Part shown: positions 35,841 through 45,219 of the stretch, in pieces
How the letters are laid out: each line of letters opens with the position of its first letter
Position numbering within the stretch: position 1 is the stretch's first letter
DNA from: Chitinophaga ginsengisegetis
GTDB lineage: Bacteria > Bacteroidota > Bacteroidia > Chitinophagales > Chitinophagaceae
Direction of reading: 5' to 3'
Assembly (NCBI RefSeq): GCF_900168065.1
Contig: NZ_FUZZ01000002.1
Coordinates: forward strand, 186,001-250,000
DNA length: 64,000 nt
Made by a program: the position numbers and the translations under genes
The notes under the pieces: model-generated
The model's database searches: none
What the model was told of the DNA's origin: nothing
Seen by the model: only the letters and a program-made list of their open reading frames with translations

Positions 35841-37898
35841 TTACTTCACTACCGGGAATGCTACTATTCTCACCTTCGTGCAGCCATAGGGCACCAGGCT
35901 TATATTGGTTTCTTTGTCGTTTACTTTTCCTTTATAAATACCGTTCCTGTCTGTTACGGGTTGCGGCGCTACGTCATCCACCAGTTTCCACTCGGGGAGT
36001 TGTTTAGCTGTGGTGGTGAGGGTTACCGGCGCATGTGCCAGGTTCCATACAAAAGTGTCTGTTACGGGTTTCAGGGCACTTACCTGCAGATACTTTGCCG
36101 GCTCGCGAATAATTTTTTCAGGCAGACCATAGTTCCATTCACCCTTCGGGTAAACGCTGAAGTAGTCACCTTCCTCCTCATCATGTCCTTTCTCCCATTG
36201 TTCTTCTAACTTTAACGCGTATACGATTGGTCCTCTTTCCACTGCGCGTGAGTTACGGCCCCAGTTGGAGGTGCGTATCTGCATGGGCAGTTGCAATACC
36301 AGCTGATCATCGTTCTTCCAGTTACGGTTTACCGTAATGATCTGACCACCTTTTGCGGTGCGCAATTTTTCGCCGTTGAGCAATAGGGTTGCTTCATCGC
36401 ACCAGGCGGGGATACGCAATTGGAGAGGAAAAGCAACCGTCTGCTGCATACGCATCCGGAAGCGGATCTGCTCTTCAAAAGGATAGCCGGTTTCTTCACG
36501 GATGGTAACGGATGTATTGCTTTTTCCCACTTTGGCCGTTACTTCATTCGGGCTGTATGTAAGCGCAGCCAGACCGTTTCCTGCGGTGCCATACCACAGG
36601 TGGGAAGCGAACTTCGTCCAGCCCTGGTGCATATTGGCCAGGCAGCAGGTATAACCGCTGCGCATGCCCAGTACGTTATTCATTTCCCGGTCGAACGGCA
36701 GGGAAAAATTGAATACGCCTCTTTTGATATTCACCTGGTTGGCTACCTGGAAGTATTGTTTGTTGTTATAGTCATCTGTTGTTTGAGTGGGCAGTGCATT
36801 AAAGGTCATACGCTCCAATGCTTCCATATACAGCGGATCACCGGTGATGCCGATAATTTCCTCCAGGGAAAACATGGCTTCCACAACAGCACACAACTCT
36901 GTTCCCTGCGTAGGTGCGTTACCGTGAAGATCTTCATCCGCAGAGAAGATGCCCATTGGCAAACCATGCAGGTTCATCAGGTCGGCAAAGCCGGTGTGCA
37001 GGTCCTGCAGGTATTTTTTGTTGCCGGTGCGTTGATAGTTCATCACGGGGTCCTTCAGTCCCATGCCTACATTCACGCCGTGGCGGCGCATCCAGTGCTG
37101 GTCATTTTGCTGTGCGGCGGCATCTATTACCCAGCTGCGGTTACCGAGCCAGCTGCTCCAGGTGAATGCCTGTGATTGCAGCAAGGTAGCCAGTTCCAGC
37201 AGTTGTTTGTCTTTATTGATGCTATACAGCCATTGTGCTACCATTACATTCTCTGCGCCGCGGGAGGTGGCCCATTCCGTCCATTTACCGAGCGGGCAGG
37301 TTTTCAGTACCTGCAGTTGGTAATGAAAGTACCGCGTCATAAAAGGTAAAACACGGGGATCATTTGTGGCTGTATAATATTGTTGCAGTACTTTCAGCAT
37401 CACCATCTTTGGCCACCAGTCGTCGCCGTCTGCAGCATTGCTAACGCCAATGGTTATATTTTTTTCTCTTTCGGCTTTTGTAAGCGGACCAAAATAACCG
37501 GAAGGGCGCTGATGATCAATGGTCCAGTTGATATAACGGAGTACTTTATTCTTCAGCTCCTGGTCGTTGAGCAGGTAGGCCAGTGGCACAGCGCCATCCA
37601 GCCAGTAGGGTGTTTCCTCCCAGCCGTCGCCTTTTCCACCGAGCCAGCCGTTGTCGTTCTTCACTTTATCGTATACTTCATCGAGGTGACCACTGGTGCC
37701 GTTGCGCATGATCTGCAGCTGGTGCAGCAGCCAGCCCTGTGGCTTTACTGCGCCCAGCGGCAATGCCTGGTAAACGGGTGCCACAAAAGTATTGGTGTCG
37801 GCTCTGGCACCCGGCAGATGCGCTGCATCCGCCGGGATAAGACCAGCAAAAAAAGCAGAAAGCATCATTAAGCCAAACAACTTTCGCTTTTTCATCAT
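35841..37898 (-). CDS. GH127-type beta-L-arabinofuranosidase (DUF1680)
   Basis: A 685-residue exported enzyme (signal peptide to about residue 25) with an (alpha/alpha)6 barrel. All four zinc-coordinating positions of the beta-L-arabinofuranosidase HypBA1 are present: Glu334 and Cys336 in GTELCAVVE, and Cys418-Cys419 in SGYTCCLANMH; the cysteines also include the nucleophile. It would release beta-L-arabinofuranose; related families (GH146 and others) cannot be excluded. Its start overlaps the GH2 stop by one base (TAATG), so the two are coupled. Confidence 0.88.
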   Translation of the reverse strand: MMKKRKLFGLMMLSAFFAGLIPADAAHLPGARADTNTFVAPVYQALPLGAVKPQGWLLHQLQIMRNGTSGHLDEVYDKVKNDNGWLGGKGDGWEETPYWLDGAVPLAYLLNDQELKNKVLRYINWTIDHQRPSGYFGPLTKAEREKNITIGVSNAADGDDWWPKMVMLKVLQQYYTATNDPRVLPFMTRYFHYQLQVLKTCPLGKWTEWATSRGAENVMVAQWLYSINKDKQLLELATLLQSQAFTWSSWLGNRSWVIDAAAQQNDQHWMRRHGVNVGMGLKDPVMNYQRTGNKKYLQDLHTGFADLMNLHGLPMGIFSADEDLHGNAPTQGTELCAVVEAMFSLEEIIGITGDPLYMEALERMTFNALPTQTTDDYNNKQYFQVANQVNIKRGVFNFSLPFDREMNNVLGMRSGYTCCLANMHQGWTKFASHLWYGTAGNGLAALTYSPNEVTAKVGKSNTSVTIREETGYPFEEQIRFRMRMQQTVAFPLQLRIPAWCDEATLLLNGEKLRTAKGGQIITVNRNWKNDDQLVLQLPMQIRTSNWGRNSRAVERGPIVYALKLEEQWEKGHDEEEGDYFSVYPKGEWNYGLPEKIIREPAKYLQVSALKPVTDTFVWNLAHAPVTLTTTAKQLPEWKLVDDVAPQPVTDRNGIYKGKVNDKETNISLVPYGCTKVRIVAFPVVK

Positions 37899-39745
37899 TA
37901 TGGTTTTATAGTTACCAAAGCCGGGTTATATAATTTCTGATGGATCAGTTTTAGTTTTTCCAGCGGCATTTTCTGCACTTTCCGGTCGTAGGTCATCAGG
38001 CCATTTATTTCCACTTCCACATCAGTTGTTTGTGTGTATACGGCGGCTGATAACCCTTGTTTAATCAGTGTTTCCAACCTGTCCGTAAAACCGCTGTAGC
38101 GTTTAAAAAGATCTTCTTCATTTTTAAAGCTCTGGTATCCCCAGTTATCTTTTTGCTGCCACACGTGACCGTTCACCGGGAGGCCGAGACCACCGAATTC
38201 ACCCAGTACAATGGCGCGTTTATCGCCATATATAGCCGGATCGGGCATTGCCGGTTCAGGGTAATTGTGCAGGTCGATGATATGTCCTACCGGGTAGAAA
38301 TTACCACCGCTCGCAGTGTTCACGAGGCGGGAGGGATCTTTCTTCATAGTCCATTCTGCGATTTCTACAGTTTTGAATTGTCCCCATGCTTCGTTGAATG
38401 GCGTCCATACTACAATAGAAGGATAGTTGTATAAGTGGTCTATGATGGCGTTCCATTCCTTCCGGTAGTAGCCTTCTGATTCGGCTGAACGATTCTGATC
38501 GGTGGCACGGTCGATAATACCGGGGCGTGGCTCCCAGCCGTTTCCGAGATCGCCGCTTGGCATGTCCTGCCATACCAGCATACCCAGCTGATCGCAGTAA
38601 TAATACCAGCGTGCGGGTTCTACTTTAATATGTTTCCGGATCATGTTAAAGCCCATTGCTTTAGTTTGTACGATATCAAACTTCAGGGCTTCATCTGTGG
38701 GTGCGGTATATAATCCGTCGGGCCACCACCCCTGATCCAGCGGGCCGTACTGGAATACGAATTTATTGTTCAGCAACATGCGTTCCACACCGTTGGCATC
38801 TTTGCCAATGGAAGATTTGCGCATGGCGAAATAGCTTTTTACCTCGTCGATTACTTTACCTTTTCGTGTAACCGTAAGGGTAAGGTTATAGAGGAAAGGG
38901 TTTTCGGGCGACCATAATTTTGGCGACGCTATTTTCAGTACGGCATTTTCACCGTTAATCGTACTTTCTGCTACTTTAGTGCCACCGTCATACGCAGTTA
39001 CTTTTACCACGTCGCCAGCTTTTACGTTTTCCACATTAGCCGCTACGGTAAGTGTTTCCTGGTCGATGTCGGGTGTTTGTTTGGTAGAGGCGATATAGGT
39101 ATCCGCTACCGCTTCCACCCAAACTGTTTGCCAGATACCCGTTACCGGTGTATACCAGATCCCTTCGGGATGCTTTACCTGCTTACCTCTTGGCTGATCG
39201 CCGTCATCGGTAGGGTCCCATACTTTTACTACGATCTCTTGTTTACCTTTTTTTACTAACGAGGTGATATCGAAGGTAAATGGATCAAAGCCACCTTCGT
39301 GGCTGCCGGCTTCTTTACCATTAACGTATACGGTAGTACGCCAGTCGGATGCACCGAAGTGCAGCAGTATTTTTTTACCCTGCATACCAGAAGGCAGTGT
39401 GAGTGTGGTGTTGTACCACAGGGTGCTGTCTTTCCCCACATTGCGGCCTACTCCGGAGAGTGCTGATTCAACAGCAAAAGGCACCAGTATTTTGCCGTCC
39501 CACGTGGCAGGTTGATGCTCCTCTTTTGCCTTGATGGCATAATTCCACAGTCCGTTCAGGTTCTTCCAGTTGCCGCGAACCAGCTGCGGACGCGGATATT
39601 CCGGCAATGTAGCAGCCGGCGATACCTGTTCGCTCCAGGTGGAAGCAATCTTTCCGTTCACCATTTTCCAATCCTGTTGTTGTGCTATTGCCGTACTGCT
39701 GCCCAATCCAAGTGCCAGTGCAAAAAATAGGTACTTCTTTTTCAT
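37898..39745 (-). CDS. GH2-family glycoside hydrolase
   Basis: A 615-residue exported enzyme (signal peptide MKKKYLFFALALGLGSSTAIAQ) with the GH2 layout: sugar-binding beta domain (GNWKNLNGLWNY, HFGASDWRTTVYVNGKEAGSHEGGFDPF), an Ig-like domain and a TIM barrel. The acid/base is Glu452 in TPFNEAWG and the nucleophile Glu516 in VLGEFGGLG. GH2 members include beta-galactosidases, beta-glucuronidases and others; the exact sugar is not deducible. It lies 19 nt after the GH43 gene and is coupled to GH127. Confidence 0.88.
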   Translation of the reverse strand: MKKKYLFFALALGLGSSTAIAQQQDWKMVNGKIASTWSEQVSPAATLPEYPRPQLVRGNWKNLNGLWNYAIKAKEEHQPATWDGKILVPFAVESALSGVGRNVGKDSTLWYNTTLTLPSGMQGKKILLHFGASDWRTTVYVNGKEAGSHEGGFDPFTFDITSLVKKGKQEIVVKVWDPTDDGDQPRGKQVKHPEGIWYTPVTGIWQTVWVEAVADTYIASTKQTPDIDQETLTVAANVENVKAGDVVKVTAYDGGTKVAESTINGENAVLKIASPKLWSPENPFLYNLTLTVTRKGKVIDEVKSYFAMRKSSIGKDANGVERMLLNNKFVFQYGPLDQGWWPDGLYTAPTDEALKFDIVQTKAMGFNMIRKHIKVEPARWYYYCDQLGMLVWQDMPSGDLGNGWEPRPGIIDRATDQNRSAESEGYYRKEWNAIIDHLYNYPSIVVWTPFNEAWGQFKTVEIAEWTMKKDPSRLVNTASGGNFYPVGHIIDLHNYPEPAMPDPAIYGDKRAIVLGEFGGLGLPVNGHVWQQKDNWGYQSFKNEEDLFKRYSGFTDRLETLIKQGLSAAVYTQTTDVEVEINGLMTYDRKVQKMPLEKLKLIHQKLYNPALVTIKP

Positions 39746-39764
39746 ATATTTACTTAAAGTGATT

Positions 39765-40790
39765 TTATTCTCCAGCGGGATTAGTGATCCATGTATTTAT
39801 TTTTACCGGTTCTCCAAAAAACGGTGTCCCGTCTGCATTCCAGGTGATTTTTTGTATGCGTGGATTACGAAGGTTGCCGCATCCCTGTCCGGCTTTTGAG
39901 TTGGCGTGATAAATGATCCAGTCTTCTTTTCCATCGGGCGATTTAAAGAAGCCGTTATGTCCCGGTGCATAAGCGCCATTCTCCGGTTTACTTTGCAGTA
40001 CCGGCTCCGGCGATTTGGTCCAGCTTGCCGGCAACAGCGGATCGGCGCCGGTCTTTAGTTTCATGATACCGAGTATATAATTTTCTGTCCAGCAACCACA
40101 CGCGGAAAAAACAAGGAATACTTCTCCTTTGGCATTCCGCAGGATTTCGGGACCTTCATTTATCCCGTTCTGTTCCCATGGATACTGCGGTGCAGCAATC
40201 TCTACTTTTGATGAGGCCAGTGTCCACGGATCTTTCATGCGGGCGATATACAGGCGTTGTACGGCATCTTTTCCATTATGTCCGCTCCAGATAAAATAGT
40301 TATTGCCTTTATGTTGAAAGAGGGTACCATCAATGGCGAAATGCTCCGGATGGGCAGGATCAGTGATCTGTCCTTTGTCGGTCCAGCTACCGGTGGTAGG
40401 GTCTTCCGCGGTATTTTCCAGTACGAAGGTGTGTTGCGGATGAATACTATCTGATGATCCGGCGGTATAATACACATACCATTTCCCATTCAGGCGATGC
40501 AGCTCCGGCGCCCAGATATCCCTTGCGTTGGGGCCTTTGGCCGGTGGCCTCCAGATAACTGTTTCGGTTGATTGGGCCAGTGCCGACATGTTTTTTGTTT
40601 TCCGCATCACCAGGTTATGACCGGTGGTATGCATATAGTAATACATGCCGTTGTGCCTCACCACCCAGGGATCGGGGCCGGAGGCCAGTAAGGGATTTTT
40701 GAACATACCGGTAGTATCCGCAGAAGCAGCGCGGCATATCCCACTGATGAACAGTAAAATTACCAGTGAAAGTAGTTGGCTACTTTTCAT
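39765..40790 (-). CDS. GH43-family glycoside hydrolase
   Basis: A 341-residue exported five-bladed beta-propeller enzyme (signal peptide to about residue 23). The three acidic residues are visible: Asp40 in SGPDPWV (base), Asp154 in FAIDGT (pKa modulator) and Glu212 in GINEGPE (acid). GH43 enzymes are mostly alpha-L-arabinofuranosidases, endo-arabinanases or beta-xylosidases; the small size without accessory domain fits an exo-acting arabinofuranosidase or galactanase-like member. It is the first gene of the PUL unit, opposite the sensor gene. Confidence 0.88.
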   Translation of the reverse strand: MKSSQLLSLVILLFISGICRAASADTTGMFKNPLLASGPDPWVVRHNGMYYYMHTTGHNLVMRKTKNMSALAQSTETVIWRPPAKGPNARDIWAPELHRLNGKWYVYYTAGSSDSIHPQHTFVLENTAEDPTTGSWTDKGQITDPAHPEHFAIDGTLFQHKGNNYFIWSGHNGKDAVQRLYIARMKDPWTLASSKVEIAAPQYPWEQNGINEGPEILRNAKGEVFLVFSACGCWTENYILGIMKLKTGADPLLPASWTKSPEPVLQSKPENGAYAPGHNGFFKSPDGKEDWIIYHANSKAGQGCGNLRNPRIQKITWNADGTPFFGEPVKINTWITNPAGE

Positions 40791-40989
40791 AACATGGATT
40801 TAGAAGATGGCTTATTTAAGTGTATATTTCACGCTTAACACACTTCTCCAAAGAAAGACTATCCTTTGAATACTTGCTTGCCCATTTATCTCAATTTTTC
40901 TCGCTTTTGTATCATTTTAGCTTTTGGCCGGACGGTAGTAGGTTTTAGCGGAAAAACCATTAGTTTTAAGCTTTCCACTAAATGAACAC

Positions 40990-43900
40990 ATGCCAAAAAT
41001 CCGCTATTACATCCTGTTCATGTTGCTGCTGCTAAGCGAGGCGCTATATAGCCAGTTGCCCGGTTTTGTACATTACCAGGTAGAGAACGGTTTATCGCAC
41101 AACGCCGTTATCTGCACGCTGCAGGACAAACAGGGATTTATGTGGTTTGGAACGATATATGGTTTAAACCGGTTCGACGGCTACACCTTCCGGGTATTCC
41201 GGCGAACAGAGCAGCCCGGAAGTATCGGCGGCAACTATGTCCTTTGCCTGTTCCAGGACGATGACGGTTTGCTGTATGTAGGATCGGACAAAGGAGTATT
41301 TATATATAACCCGCGCAATGAGCAGTTCCGAGAGCTGAGTAAAAAGACAGAAGGAGAAGTACGGGCCATTACCAAGGACAGGCAAGGAAATATCTGGATT
41401 ATTTCCGCAGGACACCTGTTCCGTTACCAGGCCGCTGCCGACCGTCTGACAGAAATTCCCGGCTTTCAGGACGCGTCCTCCATTTGCCTGGATGGTGAAG
41501 GGCAACTCTGGCTGGCATCCTCCAGGGGATATATGGCTGTTTATCACTACGACAAAAATAATTTCACTACCTACTCTCTTTTTACACATTCCACCAAACC
41601 GAATTCCTACGCTATCCAGAAAATTGTACCGATGGGCAGGGATACCATCTGGGCGTGTACAGCGGGACAGGGCTTAAAGCTATTCAACACACAGACACGT
41701 ACCTACGAAGATTTCCTTTCCAGGGATACAGCCGGTATCGAATTGTATGTGAGAGACTTTATCCGCCGGAATGATGATGAATACTGGATTGCGTCAGAAT
41801 CCGGTATCTATATCTATAACATTAAAAGCGGTAAGGTCATCAACCTGAAAAAAAATTATGACGATCCTTACTCTGTTTCTGATAATGCCATTTATAATTT
41901 TTGTAAAGATAAAGAAGGCGGTATATGGGTTGGTACTTACTTTGGCGGCACCAATTATTTCCCGCAGCCTTATACTTACTTTGAAAAGCTATTTCCCAAA
42001 ACAGGTTCTTCTTCTCTCAGCGGTAATGCTGTAAGGGAAATACATCCCGACAAATATGGTCATCTATGGATAGGTACTGAAGACGGCGGGTTGAATAAGT
42101 TTACGCCATCGGATGGCAGTTTTTCCGCCATCAGGCCATTGGATAAACATACACCGGGTTTATCGCATACCAATCTTCATGGCTTACTGATCACCGGAGA
42201 TTCTCTCTGGATAGGTACCTTCGAGCATGGGCTGGATATCATGGATATTCCCACCGGGAAATTTATCCGGCACTATGCACCGGGTGATGGTCCACATCAG
42301 CTGCACAGCGGTTTTATTTATAGTTTACTGCGTACGAGCGAAAATAATATATTAATCTGCACCACCTGGGGGTTATATGAGTATATCCGTTCCCGTGATG
42401 AATTTAATACTGTAAAAGAAGTACCCCACTATATTTTTTATACAGCTGTTTTTGAAGATAGTGAAGGCACCATATGGTTAGGCACCGTGAGAGACGGGCT
42501 GTATTTCTATAACCGCCGCACGGGCAGGAAAGGGCTCTACCTGCATGATGCCCGCGACAGCACCAGTGTGAGCAACAACCGGGTGAACAGAATTTTTGAA
42601 GACAGTCATCATCGTTTATGGCTGGCTACAGATGATGGTCTTTGTTTGTATAACCGGCAACGGAATAATTTCACCACCTACAGAACCCGTCATGGTTTCC
42701 AGAGCAATATGATGTTCTGCATCCTGGAAGACCAGAGCGACCGCCTGTGGGTAACTACCTCCAAAGGGCTGGCGTGCTTTACACCGGCTACAGAGAATGC
42801 GGTAGTGTATACCAAAGCCAGTGGATTATTAAATGATCAGTTTAATTATAATTCTGCTTATAAAGATAGTTGCGGTAGTATGTATTTCGGCAGTGTAAAG
42901 GGATTGATCCGTTTCAACCCGGAATCGTTTGTGCGTAACAGTTATCTTCCACCGGTATATATTACCGGCTTCCAGGTGTATAATAAAGAAGCAGCCGTAG
43001 GCGATATCCTGGAGAAATCTATTTTCCTGACGGATACGATTGTATTATCGCACGATCAGTCGTCGTTTAGCATCAACTTTGCGGCGCTGAGTTACACGTC
43101 GCCTGAGATGACGGCCTATGCGTATAAAATGGAAGGGCTGGACCGGGACTGGACTTACCTGGAAACCAACCGGAAAGCCTTCTTTACCAAATTATCTCCC
43201 GGTACCTATAAGTTTATGGTGAAGTCGGCCAGCAGCGGCGGTAACTGGAGTATTACGCCGCGTGTGCTTACTATTACTATCCTGCCGCCCTTCTGGGCCA
43301 GCTATTGGGCGTATGCGGCCTATGTCATCCTGTTGTGCAGCCTGGCGTATTTTATTATCCGGTGGTATCATCAGCGTGCGCAGCAAAAGCAAAAACGGCA
43401 GCTGGAGCTGTTGGAGCACGAAAAAGAAAAAGAGTTATACCAGGCGAAAATTGAATTCTTTACACATCTCGCGCATGAGATCCGTACGCCGCTGACACTG
43501 ATCAAGGGACCAATGGAAAAGGTGATCCGTAAATCCGATGAAGTGCCGCTGATCCAGAAGAACCTGCGCATCATGGAACGCAATACCGACCGGCTGCTGG
43601 AGCTGACCAACCAGTTGCTCGATTTCCGCAAAACAGAGATCAATGGTTTCAGTCTCAATTTTGTGCGTACTGATATTTCTGAGTTGCTGAAAGAAAATCA
43701 TCTGCGGTTTACACCGGCGGCAGAGCAGCAGGATATCCGGTTTAAAATAGAGTTATCCAGCCTGCATTTTTTTGCTTATGTAGATGGGGAAGCATTACAT
43801 AAAATATTAGGCAATCTTATTAACAATGCTATCCGGTATGCGGCAACCAAAGCATCTATACACCTGTTGCCTGTTGATGAAAATGATACCACTTTTACCA

Positions 43901-44157
43901 TACTGGTGAAGAACGACGGATATATTATTCCTGTGGAGATGAAAGAAAAAATATTTGAGCCATTCTTCCGGGCAAAGGCCACCGCCGACAAATCCGGTAC
44001 CGGTATTGGGTTGTCGCTATCAAGGTCATTAACGCTGCTGCACAAAGGCAGCCTCGAGCTGCTATCCACAGATGGAACATTAAATGTTTTTTCACTTACT
44101 TTGCCTGTTCACCAGGAAATAGAATTTAACCTGAGCAAATGGAAAACAAACCACTGA
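40990..44157 (+). CDS. Sensor kinase half of a split hybrid two-component system (HTCS-like)
   Basis: A 1055-residue membrane sensor kinase. In order: signal peptide (residues 1-21), fourteen or so Reg_prop beta-propeller repeats (blocks such as GFMWFGTIYGLNRFDGY and LWIGTEDGGLNKF) up to about 690, a Y_Y_Y domain (about 700-765), one transmembrane helix (about 770-792), HisKA with phospho-acceptor His829 in HLAHEIRTPLT, and HATPase_c with N box HKILGNLINNAIRYA. The ATP-lid box GTGIGLS is intact; the G1 box reads NDGYI rather than DxGxG. In typical HTCS proteins a receiver and an AraC HTH follow on the same chain; here the chain stops and a separate gene overlaps by 19 nt. Confidence 0.9.
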   Translation: MPKIRYYILFMLLLLSEALYSQLPGFVHYQVENGLSHNAVICTLQDKQGFMWFGTIYGLNRFDGYTFRVFRRTEQPGSIGGNYVLCLFQDDDGLLYVGSDKGVFIYNPRNEQFRELSKKTEGEVRAITKDRQGNIWIISAGHLFRYQAAADRLTEIPGFQDASSICLDGEGQLWLASSRGYMAVYHYDKNNFTTYSLFTHSTKPNSYAIQKIVPMGRDTIWACTAGQGLKLFNTQTRTYEDFLSRDTAGIELYVRDFIRRNDDEYWIASESGIYIYNIKSGKVINLKKNYDDPYSVSDNAIYNFCKDKEGGIWVGTYFGGTNYFPQPYTYFEKLFPKTGSSSLSGNAVREIHPDKYGHLWIGTEDGGLNKFTPSDGSFSAIRPLDKHTPGLSHTNLHGLLITGDSLWIGTFEHGLDIMDIPTGKFIRHYAPGDGPHQLHSGFIYSLLRTSENNILICTTWGLYEYIRSRDEFNTVKEVPHYIFYTAVFEDSEGTIWLGTVRDGLYFYNRRTGRKGLYLHDARDSTSVSNNRVNRIFEDSHHRLWLATDDGLCLYNRQRNNFTTYRTRHGFQSNMMFCILEDQSDRLWVTTSKGLACFTPATENAVVYTKASGLLNDQFNYNSAYKDSCGSMYFGSVKGLIRFNPESFVRNSYLPPVYITGFQVYNKEAAVGDILEKSIFLTDTIVLSHDQSSFSINFAALSYTSPEMTAYAYKMEGLDRDWTYLETNRKAFFTKLSPGTYKFMVKSASSGGNWSITPRVLTITILPPFWASYWAYAAYVILLCSLAYFIIRWYHQRAQQKQKRQLELLEHEKEKELYQAKIEFFTHLAHEIRTPLTLIKGPMEKVIRKSDEVPLIQKNLRIMERNTDRLLELTNQLLDFRKTEINGFSLNFVRTDISELLKENHLRFTPAAEQQDIRFKIELSSLHFFAYVDGEALHKILGNLINNAIRYAATKASIHLLPVDENDTTFTILVKNDGYIIPVEMKEKIFEPFFRAKATADKSGTGIGLSLSRSLTLLHKGSLELLSTDGTLNVFSLTLPVHQEIEFNLSKWKTNH

Positions 44158-44918
44158 TACTGCTGGTAGATGATAATGAAGAAATACTTTCTTTCATTGC
44201 AGACGACCTGGAAGATAAATATAAAGTGATCACTGCACGTGACGGGCAGGCCGCTATGCTTTTATTGCAGGAGCAACCCGTTCAACTGGTGATCAGTGAT
44301 GTGATGATGCCTGTAATGGATGGCTTTGAGCTTTGCCGTATTATTAAGTCTGATTTTGTATCGAGTCATATTCCGGTGATCCTGCTTACAGCACGCAATA
44401 CGATGCAATCGAAAATAGAGGGGCTTGAACTTGGCGCCGATGCTTATATTGAAAAACCATTTTCACCTGAATTCCTGCAGGCGCAAATTGCGAGCCTGCT
44501 CAGCAACCGTCATAAAATAAAATCCTACTATGCCAGCACTCCGCTGGTACATCTGCGCAGCATGGCCTATACCAGCGCCGACGAACAGTTTTTAGAGAAA
44601 CTGAATGACCTGATCAATCAGCATCTCAACAATATTGATCTGGATGTGGAACAGCTGGCAGACTTCATGAATATGAGCCGGCCCACCTTCTACCGTAAAA
44701 TAAAAGCGATATCAGATCTTACCCCGCATGAACTGATCAATATTGCGCGACTGAAAAAGGCAGCGTCTTTGCTGTCTACCGGATCATACAAAGTAAATGA
44801 AGTAGCGGAGCTTTGCGGCTTTGCTTCCCTGACTAATTTTGGAAAGAATTTCCAGAAGCAATTCGGGATACTACCATCGAGATATGTGGCGCAGATACAG
44901 GCGGAGAAAGAGCGGTAG
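44139..44918 (+). CDS. Response regulator with AraC-type HTH, other half of the split HTCS
   Basis: A 259-residue protein with an N-terminal receiver domain: acidic pocket LVDDNEE, phospho-acceptor Asp54 in LVISDVMMP, Thr84 and Lys106 in YIEKPF. Residues about 150-255 are an AraC double HTH (LADFMNMSRPTFYRKIKAIS, then VNEVAELCGFASLTNFGKNFQKQFGILPSRY). It begins inside the kinase gene in another frame, preceded by its own in-frame stop, so it is translated as a separate protein. It is expected to activate the divergent PUL operon. Confidence 0.9.
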   Translation: MENKPLILLVDDNEEILSFIADDLEDKYKVITARDGQAAMLLLQEQPVQLVISDVMMPVMDGFELCRIIKSDFVSSHIPVILLTARNTMQSKIEGLELGADAYIEKPFSPEFLQAQIASLLSNRHKIKSYYASTPLVHLRSMAYTSADEQFLEKLNDLINQHLNNIDLDVEQLADFMNMSRPTFYRKIKAISDLTPHELINIARLKKAASLLSTGSYKVNEVAELCGFASLTNFGKNFQKQFGILPSRYVAQIQAEKER

Positions 44919-45219
44919 GAAAATTTATTTTTCTTGAAATATCCACTTCCCCCCGCTGCAAAATGGAAAAAACAACAAGGATCAAAAAAGGATAAATCCT
45001 GACCCATCCTCCTGTACAGCTGTTATTTTCTTCCCTGCTTTCCCCTGCGATAGCGTCTTTTCCTATCCCTTCTCCCAAACTTAATCTTGCTTCCCCGCAG
45101 GAAAAATAATATATTAGCAATATTCAAAGATCCGGAAACTGGCATCTGACACATATGTGCGCTGATTTCTCAGCGTCATAAAAGTACATCACACGAATCA
45201 TTAAATCGATTATTACTGT
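44919..45219. other. Intergenic region, 301 bp
   Basis: Between the response regulator and the antiporter on the same strand. It holds only a weak AGGAT/ATCCT repeat and pyrimidine-rich stretches. I see no gene, no RNA structure and no strong terminator. Confidence 0.4.

Noticed and set aside
44115..44160. Programmed -1 frameshift that would fuse the kinase and the response regulator into one HTCS protein.
   Set aside because: No X-XXY-YYZ slippery heptamer lies in the kinase frame of the overlap, and the regulator has its own ATG preceded by a stop.
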